Source: an uncultured Burkholderiales bacterium (GTDB lineage Bacteria; Pseudomonadota; Gammaproteobacteria; Burkholderiales; Burkholderiaceae). From it: 64,000 bases of DNA. The notes beneath the pieces are model-generated. The model searched no databases and had not been told where the DNA came from. It saw only the letters and a program-made list of their open reading frames with translations. The DNA is taken from contig CAMLJY010000024.1 in NCBI GenBank assembly GCA_946480465.1, positions 1 through 64,000 of the forward strand. The letters are read 5' to 3'. How positions within the stretch are numbered: the first letter of the stretch is position 1; each line of letters opens with the position of its first letter. A program made the position numbers and the translations under genes. Of this stretch, positions 46,204-55,146 are shown one piece after another.

Positions 46204-47193
46204 ATGCAGGCGATGGTTGCACTCCAGCCGCGGGCCCCTTTGGTGCTGCAGCAGCGGCCCACGCCCGTGCCGGGACCGCAGGAACTGCGCCTGCGCGTGC
46301 TGGCGTGCGCCGTCTGCCGGACCGACCTGCACGTGGTGGACGGCGACCTGCCGCAGGCGCGCTACCCGGTCGTGCCCGGGCACGAGGTGGTGGGCATCGT
46401 CGAAGCGGTCGGGCCGGGCGTGGCGCCGGGGATCGTCGGCCGACGCGTCGGCCTGCCCTGGCTCGGCGGCACCTGCGGCCGCTGCCCCTACTGCCTGGAC
46501 GGCCGGGAGAACCTGTGCGACGCGCCCGAGTTCACCGGCTGCACGCGCGACGGCGGCTTCGCGACCCACGTGATCGCCCGCGCCGACTACTGCCTGCCGC
46601 TCGAGGGCCTGCCCGCCGATGCGGCGCAGGTGGCTCCCCTGCTCTGCGCCGGGCTGATCGGCTGGCGCACCCTGCGCGCCGCCGGTGATGGGGCGCGCTC
46701 GCTGGGCTTGTACGGCTTCGGCGCCGCGGCCCACCTCGTCGCGCAGGTGGCGCGGCACGAGGGCCGGCGCATCGCCGCCTTCACACGTCCGGGGGACGGC
46801 ACGGCGCAGGAGCTGGCGCGCCGCCTCGGCGCGCACTGGGCCGGCGGCAGCGACCAGCCGCCGCCGGAGCCGCTGGACGCGGCGCTGATCTTCGCGCCCA
46901 CGGGCGCCCTGGTGCCGCAGGCGCTGGCCGCGGTGCGCAAGGGCGGCTGCGTCGTCTGCGGCGGCATCCACATGAGCGACCTGCCCTCGTTCCCGTACCG
47001 ACTGCTGTGGGAAGAGCGGCAGCTGCGCTCGGTGGCCAACCTGACGCGCAGCGACGGACACGCCTTCCTCGCCCACGCGGCGCGGCATCCGCTGGACGTT
47101 CACTTCACGACTTATCCGCTGCAGCAGGCCAACCGGGCGCTGGACGACCTGCGCGACGGCCACGTCAGCGGCGCCGCGGTGCTCGTGCCCTGA
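46204..47193 (+). CDS. Zinc-dependent alcohol dehydrogenase
   Basis: A 329-residue MDR-family dehydrogenase. Catalytic zinc ligands: Cys in CAVCRTDLH and His-Glu in PGHEVVGIV. The structural-zinc cysteines are in GTCGRCPYCLDGRENLCD. The nucleotide-binding region LGLYGFGAAAHLVAQV has an alanine in place of a usual glycine of GxGxxG. It resembles the short AdhA-like enzymes that oxidise or reduce simple alcohols. The ATG at 46204 begins the conserved part. It is divergent from the CBS gene, each with its own FNR-like box. Confidence 0.9.
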   Translation: MQAMVALQPRAPLVLQQRPTPVPGPQELRLRVLACAVCRTDLHVVDGDLPQARYPVVPGHEVVGIVEAVGPGVAPGIVGRRVGLPWLGGTCGRCPYCLDGRENLCDAPEFTGCTRDGGFATHVIARADYCLPLEGLPADAAQVAPLLCAGLIGWRTLRAAGDGARSLGLYGFGAAAHLVAQVARHEGRRIAAFTRPGDGTAQELARRLGAHWAGGSDQPPPEPLDAALIFAPTGALVPQALAAVRKGGCVVCGGIHMSDLPSFPYRLLWEERQLRSVANLTRSDGHAFLAHAARHPLDVHFTTYPLQQANRALDDLRDGHVSGAAVLVP

Positions 47194-47259
47194 GCGCGCA
47201 CGGTCGCGGTAGCGCGCGGACCGGCGCATCGGCCGGCGCCTTGCTGCACAGAAGCGGGG

Positions 47260-47694
47260 TCAGGTCGCCACCAGCACCGGCACCTTCGACAGCGCCAGCA
47301 CCGCCTGCGTCTGGCTGCCCAGCAGCATCGACGCGAGGGCGCCGCGCCCGCGCGTGGCCATCACGATCAGGTCGTGGTGGTCGCGCTCCGCGGTGTCGAC
47401 GATCTCCCGGCTCGGAGACTCCGCGGTGCGCACCAGGCGCGTGATGCGCTCGGCCCGCTCGCCCTGGCGCGCCAGCGCCTCGTCGAGCCGCCGGCGGGCC
47501 TGTTCCAGCGCGGTCTCGGTCAGCCCGGCGTGGCCGGCGCGCCCCAGGCCCATCTCGCCGAATTCGGTCGCAGCAGGGTCGGCCACCACCATCAGCGCGG
47601 ACACGCGTCCCTTGGGCGCCACGCTCAGCGCCAACGCCACCGCCTTGTCGGCATGCTCCGATCCATCCGTTGCCACCAGCACGTTCTCGAACAT
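47260..47694 (-). CDS. Universal stress protein (UspA family)
   Basis: A 144-residue Usp. It starts MFENVLVATDGSEHADKAVALAL with the nucleotide-binding Asp. It ends with the ATP motif ATRGRGALASMLLGSQTQAVL (G-x2-G-x9-G-S) and VPVLVAT. A single domain, intact. An FNR-like box lies 60 bases upstream. Its closest local relative is the truncated copy at 48907-49086, whose ends and promoter match this gene. Confidence 0.93.
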   Translation of the reverse strand: MFENVLVATDGSEHADKAVALALSVAPKGRVSALMVVADPAATEFGEMGLGRAGHAGLTETALEQARRRLDEALARQGERAERITRLVRTAESPSREIVDTAERDHHDLIVMATRGRGALASMLLGSQTQAVLALSKVPVLVAT

Positions 47695-47753
47695 CGCCGT
47701 TCCTTCGTCAGTCGGGGATGCGGCCACTGTGGCACCGCCGGTGCGGCGCCGGC

Positions 47754-47767
47754 TTGCGCCACCGCAA
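47754..47767 (-). promoter_or_regulatory. FNR-like box, Usp promoter
   Basis: TTGCG-CCAC-CGCAA, a perfect dyad with flanking C/G. A -10-like CACAGT (47726-47731) lies 22 bases downstream on the minus strand. The same CACAGT follows the box of the truncated Usp copy at 49146-49159. Confidence 0.6.
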
Positions 47768-47842
47768 GGTGAAGGGTGAGGCACGCCGCCGTGCACGGGC
47801 GCCCGCGCGGAGCTGCCGGTCTCAGGCGCTGTTCGCGGCTTC

Positions 47843-48910
47843 TCAGGGCCCTGGCGAGGCTGCCCGCACGGCCGGGCTCGACGGCCGCGGCCAGGCATCC
47901 GGCAGCGTCAGCCGCAGGTACTGGCCGTCGCGGAAGACGGCCAGCCGCGTGCCGGCCGTGCGCCGCCACTGCAGCAGCGCCAGGGCCAGGTCGGCGCTGC
48001 CCGCGACGAGCTGGCCGTCGAAGCCGACGATGATGTCGCCGGACCGCAGCCCCGCCGCTTCCGCCTGGCTGTTCACCGCCACCAGGTCCACCAGCGCACC
48101 ATGCGTGTGGGCACGGCCGAGCGCCAAGGCCTCGCCGGGCGTCAGGTCGTGGAACTCGGCACCCAGGCGCGGCCGCTCGATGGGGCCGGCTTGCAGTTCG
48201 CGCGCCACCTGCAGCACCACCTCGATCGGCACCGACAGGCTGACGCCCGGCGAGCCGGCGCTGGCGACCACCGTGCGCACGTTCAGGCCCACGATGGCCC
48301 CTTCGGCGTCGACCAGCGGGCCGCCGGAGTTGCCGGGGTTCAGGGCCGCGTCGCTTTGGATATAGCTCATCACCGGTTCGTCGGCGAAGTGCCGGCGCGT
48401 GCCGCCGACGACCCCGGCCGAGACCGAGTGGGCCAGGCCATAGGGTTCGCCCAGCGCCAGCACCCAGTCGCCGGCGCGCAGCGCGGTCGCCCGGCCGAAG
48501 GCCGGCAGCACGGGCGGTGCCACCGGCAGGCGGATCAGCGCGATGTCGGAGGCTTCGTCGCTGCCCAGCACCTCGGCCACGTGGATGCGGCCATCGGACA
48601 TCTTCACCGCCACGCGGCGGCTGCGTTCGACCACGTGCGCCGCGGTGACGGCCAGGCCGCGGCCATCGATGAAGAAGCCCGAGCCGACGCGGGCCACGCC
48701 GCCCAGGTCGCGCCGGCCGCCGGGCTGGTCCTCCAGCGGATCACCGTCCATTCCATAGACGCCAAAGGACACGGGGCCGGCGCGCTCCACCGCGGCGGCG
48801 AAACCGGGCAGCAGCGGAGCCGCCACCGCCGGTCCGGCCAGCGCGGCCACGCACAACGCGGCCACGCACAGCGCCGCCGCGGCCAGACAACGGCGGCGGC
48901 CGTGCCTCAA
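47843..48910 (-). CDS. HtrA/DegP-like serine protease with PDZ domain
   Basis: A 355-residue exported S1C protease. The signal peptide contains two direct copies of CVAAL and ends near GPAVAA. The catalytic triad is His in AVTAAHVVE, Asp in ASDIALIRL and Ser in NPGNSGGPLV. One PDZ domain (about residues 255-335, with LRSGDIIVGFDGQLV) follows. The start is TTG overlapping the TGA of the truncated Usp gene (TTGA); no better start precedes the signal peptide. It should degrade or refold damaged periplasmic proteins and appears to be driven from the Usp promoter upstream. Confidence 0.88.
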   Translation of the reverse strand: MRHGRRRCLAAAALCVAALCVAALAGPAVAAPLLPGFAAAVERAGPVSFGVYGMDGDPLEDQPGGRRDLGGVARVGSGFFIDGRGLAVTAAHVVERSRRVAVKMSDGRIHVAEVLGSDEASDIALIRLPVAPPVLPAFGRATALRAGDWVLALGEPYGLAHSVSAGVVGGTRRHFADEPVMSYIQSDAALNPGNSGGPLVDAEGAIVGLNVRTVVASAGSPGVSLSVPIEVVLQVARELQAGPIERPRLGAEFHDLTPGEALALGRAHTHGALVDLVAVNSQAEAAGLRSGDIIVGFDGQLVAGSADLALALLQWRRTAGTRLAVFRDGQYLRLTLPDAWPRPSSPAVRAASPGP

Positions 48911-49086
48911 GGCGCCACCAGCACCGGCACTTTCGACAGCGACAGCACGCGTTGCTTCTGGCTGCCCGGCAGCGCGCCGGTCACCATGCGCGTCTTCGGA
49001 TCACCGTCCGCCATGCGCAGCGCGAGCGCGATCGCCTTGTCGGAATGCTTGGAGCCGTCGACGGCGACCAGGATGTGCCTGAACAT
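48907..49086 (-). pseudogene. Universal stress protein remnant with internal deletion
   Basis: Only 59 codons. The first about 32 (MFRHILVAVDGSKHSDKAIALAL) match the start of the Usp at 47260-47694. The last about 25 (GALPGSQKQRVLSLSKVPVLVAP) match its end, including the GSQ part of the ATP motif. The intervening roughly 85 residues are gone with the frame kept. The promoter and FNR-like box are conserved relative to the intact copy. It may survive only as a leader that couples translation to the HtrA gene, whose TTG start overlaps its stop. Confidence 0.8.
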
Positions 49087-49145
49087 GGTCGATCCCCAGG
49101 GGGTTGATGCTGCCGGCCACTGTGGCAGCACCACCGCCGGATCGA

Positions 49146-49159
49146 TTGACGAAGCGCAA
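49146..49159 (-). promoter_or_regulatory. FNR-like box, Usp remnant-HtrA promoter
   Basis: TTGAC-GAAG-CGCAA, one mismatch from the local pattern. CACAGT (49119-49124) lies 21 bases downstream. Distance to the ATG is 60 bases, the same as for the intact Usp copy. Confidence 0.5.
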
Positions 49160-49257
49160 GAAGGCGCCTTGCGGCGCCGCGACCACCCGGGGTCCCGGCA
49201 CGAGCGGGCACACCACGTCGCTCACCGTCCAGCACCGCGCCCGCCGACCACCCGAGC

Positions 49258-49271
49258 TTGCGCAATATCAA
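49258..49271 (+). promoter_or_regulatory. FNR-like box, Usp-Pat operon promoter
   Basis: TTGCG-CAAT-ATCAA, half canonical FNR (ATCAA) and half the local TTGCG variant. The -10-like AACAAT (49293-49298) is exactly 21 bases downstream, and the Usp ATG is at 49334. Confidence 0.62.
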
Positions 49272-49333
49272 GCTGCGCGAGGCCGCGCTGCGAACAATGC
49301 ACGTGGGTCACCCGCAGCAGAAAGGCAAAGACC

Positions 49334-49756
49334 ATGAAGATCCTCCTGGCCGTCGACGGCAGCACCTACACCAAGCACATGCTGGCCTACATCGCCGCGC
49401 ATGACGAACTGGTCGCCCCGTCGAACGAGTTCACGGCGCTGACGGTCGTGCCGCCGGTGCCGCCCCACGCCAGCCGCTTCCTGTCCCACTCCGTGCTGGA
49501 GGACTACTACCGCGACGAGGCGCAGCGCGTGCTCGAACCGGTGCGGCACTTCGCCGCGCAGCACGGCTGGAAGCTGCAGGCGCAGCAACTGGTCGGCCAG
49601 GCAGGCGATGCCATCGCCCAGTTCGCGGCCGAGGGCCGCTTCGACCTGGTCGTGCTCGGCTCGCATGGCCATTCCGCGCTCGCCAACGTCGTGCTCGGCT
49701 CGGTGGCCGCGCGCGTGCTGGCGCAGTGCAAGACGCCGCTGCTGATCGTGCGATGA
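49334..49756 (+). CDS. Universal stress protein (UspA family)
   Basis: A 140-residue single-domain Usp: MKILLAVDGSTYTKHMLAYI at the start, and VVLGSHGHSALANVVLGSVAARVL as the ATP-binding motif. It differs clearly from the two minus-strand Usp copies, so it is not a recent duplicate. The Pat-type gene follows 22 bases later on the same strand, suggesting one operon under the FNR-like promoter. Confidence 0.93.
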   Translation: MKILLAVDGSTYTKHMLAYIAAHDELVAPSNEFTALTVVPPVPPHASRFLSHSVLEDYYRDEAQRVLEPVRHFAAQHGWKLQAQQLVGQAGDAIAQFAAEGRFDLVVLGSHGHSALANVVLGSVAARVLAQCKTPLLIVR

Positions 49757-49778
49757 AGGCCCGGTCGAGGGCCTTCGC

Positions 49779-52430
49779 ATGACCACGCGCCACCTGGACG
49801 CCTTGCTGCGCCCGGCCTCGGTGGCCGTCATCGGCGCCTCCGACCGGGTCGGCAGCGTCGGCGGCACCGTGTGGCGCAACCTGCGCGCCGGCGGATTCCC
49901 GGGACCGGTGCTCGCGGTCAATCCGCACCACCGCACGCTGGACGGCCAGCCGGTCGCACCCAGCGTCGAAGCCCTGCCGGCGGTGCCGGACCTGGCCGTC
50001 ATCTGCACACCGGCCCACACCGTGCCCGCGCTCATCGCACAGCTGGGCGCCCGGGGCACGCGCGCCGCCATCGTGATGACGGCCGGGCTGGATGCCCCGA
50101 CGAAGCAGGCCATGCTGGACGCCGCGCGGCCGCACCTGCTGCGCGTGCTGGGTCCCAACTGCCTGGGCCTGCTGACGCCGGCGCTGGGCCTGAACGCGAG
50201 CTTCGCGCACACCGACGCGCTGGCCGGCCCCATCGCCTTCGTGTCGCAATCGGGCGCGCTGGTGACCGCGGTGCTGGACTGGGCGAAGTCGCGCCGCATC
50301 GGCTTTTCGCACCTGGTGTCGCTGGGCGAACATGCCGACGTCGATTTCGGCGACCTGCTGGACTGGCTCGCCAGCGATCCGCACACCAGCGCCATCCTGC
50401 TCTACATCGAATCGATCGAAGCGCCCCGCAAGTTCATGTCGGCCGCCCGCGCGGCGGCGCGCAACAAGCCGGTCATCGTCGTCAAGGCCGGGCGGGCCGG
50501 CAACGGCATGAAGGCGGCGGCCTCGCACACCGGCGCGCTCGCGGGCTCGGACCTGGTGTTCGACGCGGCGATCCGCCGCGCCGGCATGCTGCGCGTCGAC
50601 ACCCTGGCCGACCTCTTCATGGCGGCCCAGACGCTGGCCCGCTTCGCCGGCAACCGCAGCCGCCAGCTCATCGTCATGACGAACGGCGGCGGCGCCGGCG
50701 TGATGGCCGCGGACGCGGCCGGCCTGCTGGGCGTGCCGCTCGCGCCGCTGGAGCCGGCGCTGCTGGCGGCGCTGGACGGCGCCCTGCCGCCGAACTGGTC
50801 GCGCGCGAACCCGATCGACATCATCGGGGACGCTCCGATCGAACGTTACACGGCGACGCTGCGCGTGTTGCTGGAACACACCGACGCGGCGCTGCTGTTC
50901 GTGCACGCGCCCACCGCGATCGTGCGCAGCGAGGACATCGCCCGCGCCTGCGTGCCGCTGCTGCGCGAGCACCCCGGCCGCGTGATGGCCAGCTGGCTCG
51001 GCGACGCGGCGGTGGCCCAGGCGCGCGGGCTCTTCACCGACGCCGGCGTCGCGGACTACCAGACGCCCGAGGAAGCGGTGCGCGCCTTCGCGATGCTGTC
51101 CACCTACCGGCGCAACCAGGCTTCGCTGCTGGAGGCGCCGGCGGAATCGCCCGCGGTGCCGACCGACCGGGCCGCGGCCCGCGCGCTCGTCGCGCGACGG
51201 CTCGCCGAAGGCGGCGGCTGGCTGGGCGAGCCCGAGGCCAAGGCCTTGCTGCGCGCCTACGGCATCGCCTCGGTCGACACCGCCGTGGCGGTGGACGCCG
51301 CAGCCGCCGTGTCCACCGCCGAGCGCCTCGGCTACCCGGTCGTGCTGAAGATCCTGTCGCCCGACATCACGCACAAGTCCGACGTCGGCGGCGTCGCCTT
51401 GTCGCTGCACGATGGTGCGGCGGTGCGCGCGGCCGCCGAGCGCATGCAGGAGCGCGTGCGCCGCGAGCGGCCCGAAGCCCGCGTCACCGGCTTCACGGTG
51501 CAGCCGATGGTGAAGCGCCCGCAAGCGATCGAGCTGATCGCCGGCGCGAGCGTCGATCCGCTGTTCGGCCCGGTGATCCTCTTCGGCCAGGGCGGCACCG
51601 CCGTCGAGGTCGTCGGCGACCGCGCGCTGGCGCTGCCGCCGCTGAACGAGGCCCTGGCGCGCGACCTGGTGCAGCGCACCCGCGTGTCGCGCCTGCTCGG
51701 CGGCTGGCGCGACCATGCACCGGCGCGCGTCGACGCGGTGTGCGCGGTGCTCGTCGCGCTGTCGCAGATGCTGGCCGACCTGCCCGACCTGGCGGAGCTG
51801 GACATCAACCCGCTGTGGGCCGATGCCGACGGCGTGCTGGCGCTGGACGCCCGCGTGCGCATCGACGCCGCCGCGGGCGGCGGCAGCGCCCGCTTCGCGA
51901 TCCGGCCCTACCCCGACCAGCTGGAGGAACGGGCGGCGTGGCAGGGGCGAAGCATCGTGCTGCGCCCGATCCGGCCGGAAGACGGCGAGCGCCACCGCGC
52001 CTTCATCGAGCGCCTGGACCCGGAGGACCTGCGCATGCGCTTCTTCCAGAGCCGGCGCGCGCTGCACGCCGGCGAACTGGCGCGGCTGACGCAGATCGAC
52101 TACGAGCGGGAAATGGCCTTCGTCGCCGTCGCGGCCGATGCCGCCGGAACGGAGGAGACGCTGGGCGTCGTGCGCGCCATCGCCGATCCCGACAACGAGG
52201 AAGCCGAGCTGGCGATCGTCGTGCGCTCCGACCTCAAGCAGCGCGGCCTGGGCGCCTTGCTGACGCGCAAGATGATCGGCTACTGCCGGGACCGGGGTAC
52301 CCGGCGGCTGGTGGCGCTGGTGCTGCGCGAGAACCACGGCATGCAGGCGCTGGCCCGCGCCGAAGGCTTTGCGAGCGACCCGGCCTGGAAGGACCGCGAC
52401 GCGCTGCGCATGGTGCTGCCGCTGCATTGA
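49779..52430 (+). CDS. Pat-type NDP-forming acyl-CoA synthetase with GNAT acetyltransferase domain
   Basis: An 883-residue protein. Order of domains: CoA-binding (VAVIGASDRVGSVGG), succinyl-CoA-synthetase-like with the region SHTGALAGSD, ATP-grasp (residues about 480-690: PVVLKILSPDITHKSDVGGV), and a C-terminal GNAT domain (KQRGLGALLTRKMIGY). This is the layout of the protein lysine acetyltransferase Pat/YfiQ, which acetylates and inactivates acetyl-CoA synthetase and other enzymes, linking metabolism to acetyl-CoA level. In Pat the synthetase part is usually inactive; here the His of SHTGA is retained, so catalysis is not excluded. Co-transcribed with the preceding Usp. Confidence 0.92.
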   Translation: MTTRHLDALLRPASVAVIGASDRVGSVGGTVWRNLRAGGFPGPVLAVNPHHRTLDGQPVAPSVEALPAVPDLAVICTPAHTVPALIAQLGARGTRAAIVMTAGLDAPTKQAMLDAARPHLLRVLGPNCLGLLTPALGLNASFAHTDALAGPIAFVSQSGALVTAVLDWAKSRRIGFSHLVSLGEHADVDFGDLLDWLASDPHTSAILLYIESIEAPRKFMSAARAAARNKPVIVVKAGRAGNGMKAAASHTGALAGSDLVFDAAIRRAGMLRVDTLADLFMAAQTLARFAGNRSRQLIVMTNGGGAGVMAADAAGLLGVPLAPLEPALLAALDGALPPNWSRANPIDIIGDAPIERYTATLRVLLEHTDAALLFVHAPTAIVRSEDIARACVPLLREHPGRVMASWLGDAAVAQARGLFTDAGVADYQTPEEAVRAFAMLSTYRRNQASLLEAPAESPAVPTDRAAARALVARRLAEGGGWLGEPEAKALLRAYGIASVDTAVAVDAAAAVSTAERLGYPVVLKILSPDITHKSDVGGVALSLHDGAAVRAAAERMQERVRRERPEARVTGFTVQPMVKRPQAIELIAGASVDPLFGPVILFGQGGTAVEVVGDRALALPPLNEALARDLVQRTRVSRLLGGWRDHAPARVDAVCAVLVALSQMLADLPDLAELDINPLWADADGVLALDARVRIDAAAGGGSARFAIRPYPDQLEERAAWQGRSIVLRPIRPEDGERHRAFIERLDPEDLRMRFFQSRRALHAGELARLTQIDYEREMAFVAVAADAAGTEETLGVVRAIADPDNEEAELAIVVRSDLKQRGLGALLTRKMIGYCRDRGTRRLVALVLRENHGMQALARAEGFASDPAWKDRDALRMVLPLH

Positions 52431-52495
52431 CGCGGCCGTCCGGGACGTCGCTCACGCCCCTGTCGAGGAGCATGAGCGAAAGGCTCCCGGGCTCT

Positions 52496-53854
52496 TCAGC
52501 CCAGGTCGATGCGCTCGCCGTCCTCCGGCACGCGGGCCGGCCAGCCGCAGCGCTCCTCGATGGCGAGCCGCAGCGCGTCGGCGGCGGCCGGCTCGCCGTG
52601 GTTCACCAGCACCTCGCGCGGGGCCGAGGGCAGGCGCTGCAGCCAGCGCAGCAGGCCCTCGCGGTCGGCATGCGCGGACAGCGACGCCATGGACACCACT
52701 TCCGCCCGCACCGGCACGTGCTGGCCGTGGATCTTCAGCGTCGTCGCCCCCGCCAGCAGCGCCGCGCCGCGCGTGCCGGGCGCCTGGAAGCCCGGCAGGA
52801 TGATGGTGTTGCGCGGGTCGCCCGCATACGCCACCAGGTGGTGCAGCACGCGGCCGCCGGTCAGCATGCCGCTGGCCGACACGATGACCGACGGCCACTT
52901 GAGGGCGTTCAAGCGCTTGGAATCCTCGACCGTCTCGACGATGCGGGTCCCGGCCGCGATGCGCTCGCAGTCCGCCTCGGACAAGCGGTGCAGTGCCGCC
53001 CAGCGCATGTACAGCCGCGTGGCGCTGGCCGCCATCGGGCTGTTCAGGTAGATCGGCAGGTCCGGGATGCGGTGCGCGGCCTTCAGCTGCTGCAGCGCGT
53101 GCAGCAGCACCTGCGCACGGCCGACGGCGAAGGCCGGGATCACGACGATGCCGCCACGGGCGGCGGTGCGGCCGATCGCGCCAGCGAGTCCGTCCAGCGC
53201 ATCCGCCGGGTCGTGCGACCGGTCGCCATAGGTCGACTCGACGATGACCAGGTCGGCCGCCACCGGCGGTTGCGGCGGGCGCATCAGGAGATCGTCGTCG
53301 CGGCCCAGGTCGCCGGAGAACAGCACCGACCGCTCTCCCGCCTGCAGGCGCACGCTCGCCGCGCCGAGGATGTGCCCGGCCGGGCGGAACGTCACCCGCA
53401 TGCCCGGGACCGGCTCGAAGGCCTCGTCGAAACCCTCGGGCTCGAAGCGCTCGAGCACGCGCAAGGCATCGTCCCGCGTGAACAGCGGCAGCGCCGGCCG
53501 GTGGCGCGAGAAGCCATGGCGGTTGGCATAGGCCGCCTCCTCTTCGAACAGGTGGCCGGCGTCGGCCAGCAGCAGGCGGCACAGGTCCAGCGTCGCGTGC
53601 GTCGCGTGCACCCGGCCCTTGAAGCCCAGCTTGGCCAGGCGCGGCAGGAAGCCGCTGTGGTCGAGGTGCGCATGCGTCAGCACGACGGCGTCGATCGAGT
53701 GCGCCGGCACCGGCAACTCGCGCCAGTTGCGCAGCCGCAGCTGCTTCACGCCCTGGAACAGCCCGCAGTCGACGAGCACGCGGCGGCCCCCGTGCTCGAC
53801 CAGGGTCTTCGAACCGGTGACGGTGCCGGTCGCACCGAGGAATTGGATCTGCAT
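52496..53854 (-). CDS. MBL-fold/beta-CASP metallo-hydrolase (RNase-like)
   Basis: A 452-residue protein. The metal site HAHLDHSG is at about residues 61-68. GHILGAASVRL, SGDLGRDDD and the C-terminal SLSAHADR complete the MBL-beta-CASP-RMMBL architecture of the CPSF73/YSH1-like family found in bacteria. Known relatives are endo- or exoribonucleases. It is often found in Usp islands. It runs convergent to the Pat gene and has its own FNR-like box 36 bases before the ATG. Confidence 0.9.
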   Translation of the reverse strand: MQIQFLGATGTVTGSKTLVEHGGRRVLVDCGLFQGVKQLRLRNWRELPVPAHSIDAVVLTHAHLDHSGFLPRLAKLGFKGRVHATHATLDLCRLLLADAGHLFEEEAAYANRHGFSRHRPALPLFTRDDALRVLERFEPEGFDEAFEPVPGMRVTFRPAGHILGAASVRLQAGERSVLFSGDLGRDDDLLMRPPQPPVAADLVIVESTYGDRSHDPADALDGLAGAIGRTAARGGIVVIPAFAVGRAQVLLHALQQLKAAHRIPDLPIYLNSPMAASATRLYMRWAALHRLSEADCERIAAGTRIVETVEDSKRLNALKWPSVIVSASGMLTGGRVLHHLVAYAGDPRNTIILPGFQAPGTRGAALLAGATTLKIHGQHVPVRAEVVSMASLSAHADREGLLRWLQRLPSAPREVLVNHGEPAAADALRLAIEERCGWPARVPEDGERIDLG

Positions 53855-53889
53855 GCGATCGACGCTAACGCCCGGCCGAGCCGGCCCGC

Positions 53890-53903
53890 TTGCGATAGCG
53901 CAA
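53890..53903 (-). promoter_or_regulatory. FNR-like box, MBL gene promoter
   Basis: TTGCG-ATAG-CGCAA with flanking C/G. TAGCGT (53862-53867) lies 22 bases downstream. The transcription start would be close to the ATG at 53854. Confidence 0.55.
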
Positions 53904-53923
53904 GCGCGGCGGTGCGCGGGCCT

Positions 53924-55144
53924 TCAGCGCCCGCCGCTGTCGTGCAGCCGCACCCGCGCCCCCGGCTGCAGCGCCGGGGGCGGATAGACGACCACCCGCG
54001 CCCCCGCGGCCAGGCCGCCACGCAGCCAGGCCTCGTTGCCGTTGCGCCCGCCCACGTCCACCCGCTGCAGCTGCGCCCGGCCCTCCTGCACGACGAACAC
54101 CGCCATGCCGCCGCTGCCGTCGTCGGCCACCGGGAACACCGCGCTCACCGGCACCAGCAGCGCGCCGTCCTGCACCACGGTGATCACGCGCACCGTGACG
54201 CGGAAGCCGTCGCCCAGCAGGCGCCACGGCGGCGGCGCGCGGTCCGGCGCCTCCAGGTCGATCAGCACCTTCACGCGCTGCTCCTCGACGCCGAGCGCGG
54301 AGACCTTGGTGAAGGCCGCCGGCTCGACCCGGCGCACCCGCCCCTGCAGCGGCACCGGCCCGCCCCAGCGCTCGATGGACACGCGGCTGCCGGGCACCGC
54401 CTGCAGCGCGTCGCTGGTCAGCAGCTCGGCCACCACCTCGAGGTCCGCCAGGTCGCCCAGCTCGATCAGCGGCGTGCCCAGCGCCACGCTGGCCTCGCTG
54501 TTCTGCAGCACGCGCAGCACGCTGCCGGCGATCGGCGAGCGCAGCGCGAAGGCCCGCCCCGCCGCCGGCTGCCGCACCGCGCCCAGCGCCGCGCGCGCCT
54601 GTTCCACGCCATGCGCGGCGACGCGCCGGTCGCCTGCGGCCGCCTCCAGCTCCTTCTGCGCCGCGGCCAACGCCAGCCGGTCCGCATCCAGCCGCGTCGG
54701 CGCCAGGAAGCCCTGCTGCGCCAGCTGCTCGCTGCGCAAGGCCTCGTTGGCCGCCTGCTGGCGCGCCACGCGGGCCCGCTCCAGGCGCGCATCGGCCCGC
54801 TGCACGGTCGCCTGCGCGATCTGCAACTGGGCCTCCTGCTCGCGCAAGGTGCGCTCGTCCACCAGCGGCGACAGCGCCGGCTCCAGCAGGGCGACCACCG
54901 CGCCCGCCGCCACCGCATCACCTTCGCGCAGCGCGATGCGCTGCACCCGGCCGGACAGCGGCGCCGACACCACGTAGCGCTCGCGCAGCCGGGTGCGGCC
55001 GTCTTCCTCGATCGCCGCCTCGAAGCGGCCCTGCCGGGCCACCGCGGTCTCCACCGCCAGCGGCCGCGGCGCGAAGGCCCAGGCCAGCAGCGCCCCCGCG
55101 GCCAGCACGGCGCCGGCCACCACGGCGAGCGTCGTCTTCTTCAT
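53924..55144 (-). CDS. HlyD/MacA-like periplasmic adaptor of ABC exporter
   Basis: A 406-residue membrane-fusion protein. N-terminal anchor MKKTTLAVVAGAVLAAGALLAW, then barrel-sandwich (VSAPLSGRVQRIALREGDAV), a long coiled-coil hairpin (about 95-190), the second lipoyl half (ALRSPIAGSVLRVL) and beta-barrel domain. It would bridge the ABC permease and an outer-membrane factor. The ATG at 55144 is preferred over the overlapping ATG at 55150 because GAGGGA is correctly spaced only for the former. It is the last gene of the three-gene ABC operon; no TolC-like gene is in the window. Confidence 0.9.
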   Translation of the reverse strand: MKKTTLAVVAGAVLAAGALLAWAFAPRPLAVETAVARQGRFEAAIEEDGRTRLRERYVVSAPLSGRVQRIALREGDAVAAGAVVALLEPALSPLVDERTLREQEAQLQIAQATVQRADARLERARVARQQAANEALRSEQLAQQGFLAPTRLDADRLALAAAQKELEAAAGDRRVAAHGVEQARAALGAVRQPAAGRAFALRSPIAGSVLRVLQNSEASVALGTPLIELGDLADLEVVAELLTSDALQAVPGSRVSIERWGGPVPLQGRVRRVEPAAFTKVSALGVEEQRVKVLIDLEAPDRAPPPWRLLGDGFRVTVRVITVVQDGALLVPVSAVFPVADDGSGGMAVFVVQEGRAQLQRVDVGGRNGNEAWLRGGLAAGARVVVYPPPALQPGARVRLHDSGGR

Positions 55145-55146
55145 GC

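Noticed and set aside
47729..47745. TGGCACCGCCGGTGCGG, resembling a sigma-54 promoter on the plus strand.
   Set aside because: No gene follows on that strand, and the sequence is part of the conserved Usp promoter DNA read in the opposite sense.
48841..48875. Tandem GCGGCCACGCACA copies.
   Set aside because: They encode the repeated CVAAL of the HtrA signal peptide; two copies only and no sign of a regulatory role.
49431..52427. A 998-codon open frame on the minus strand.
   Set aside because: Antisense to the Usp and Pat genes, with low-complexity composition and no motifs.
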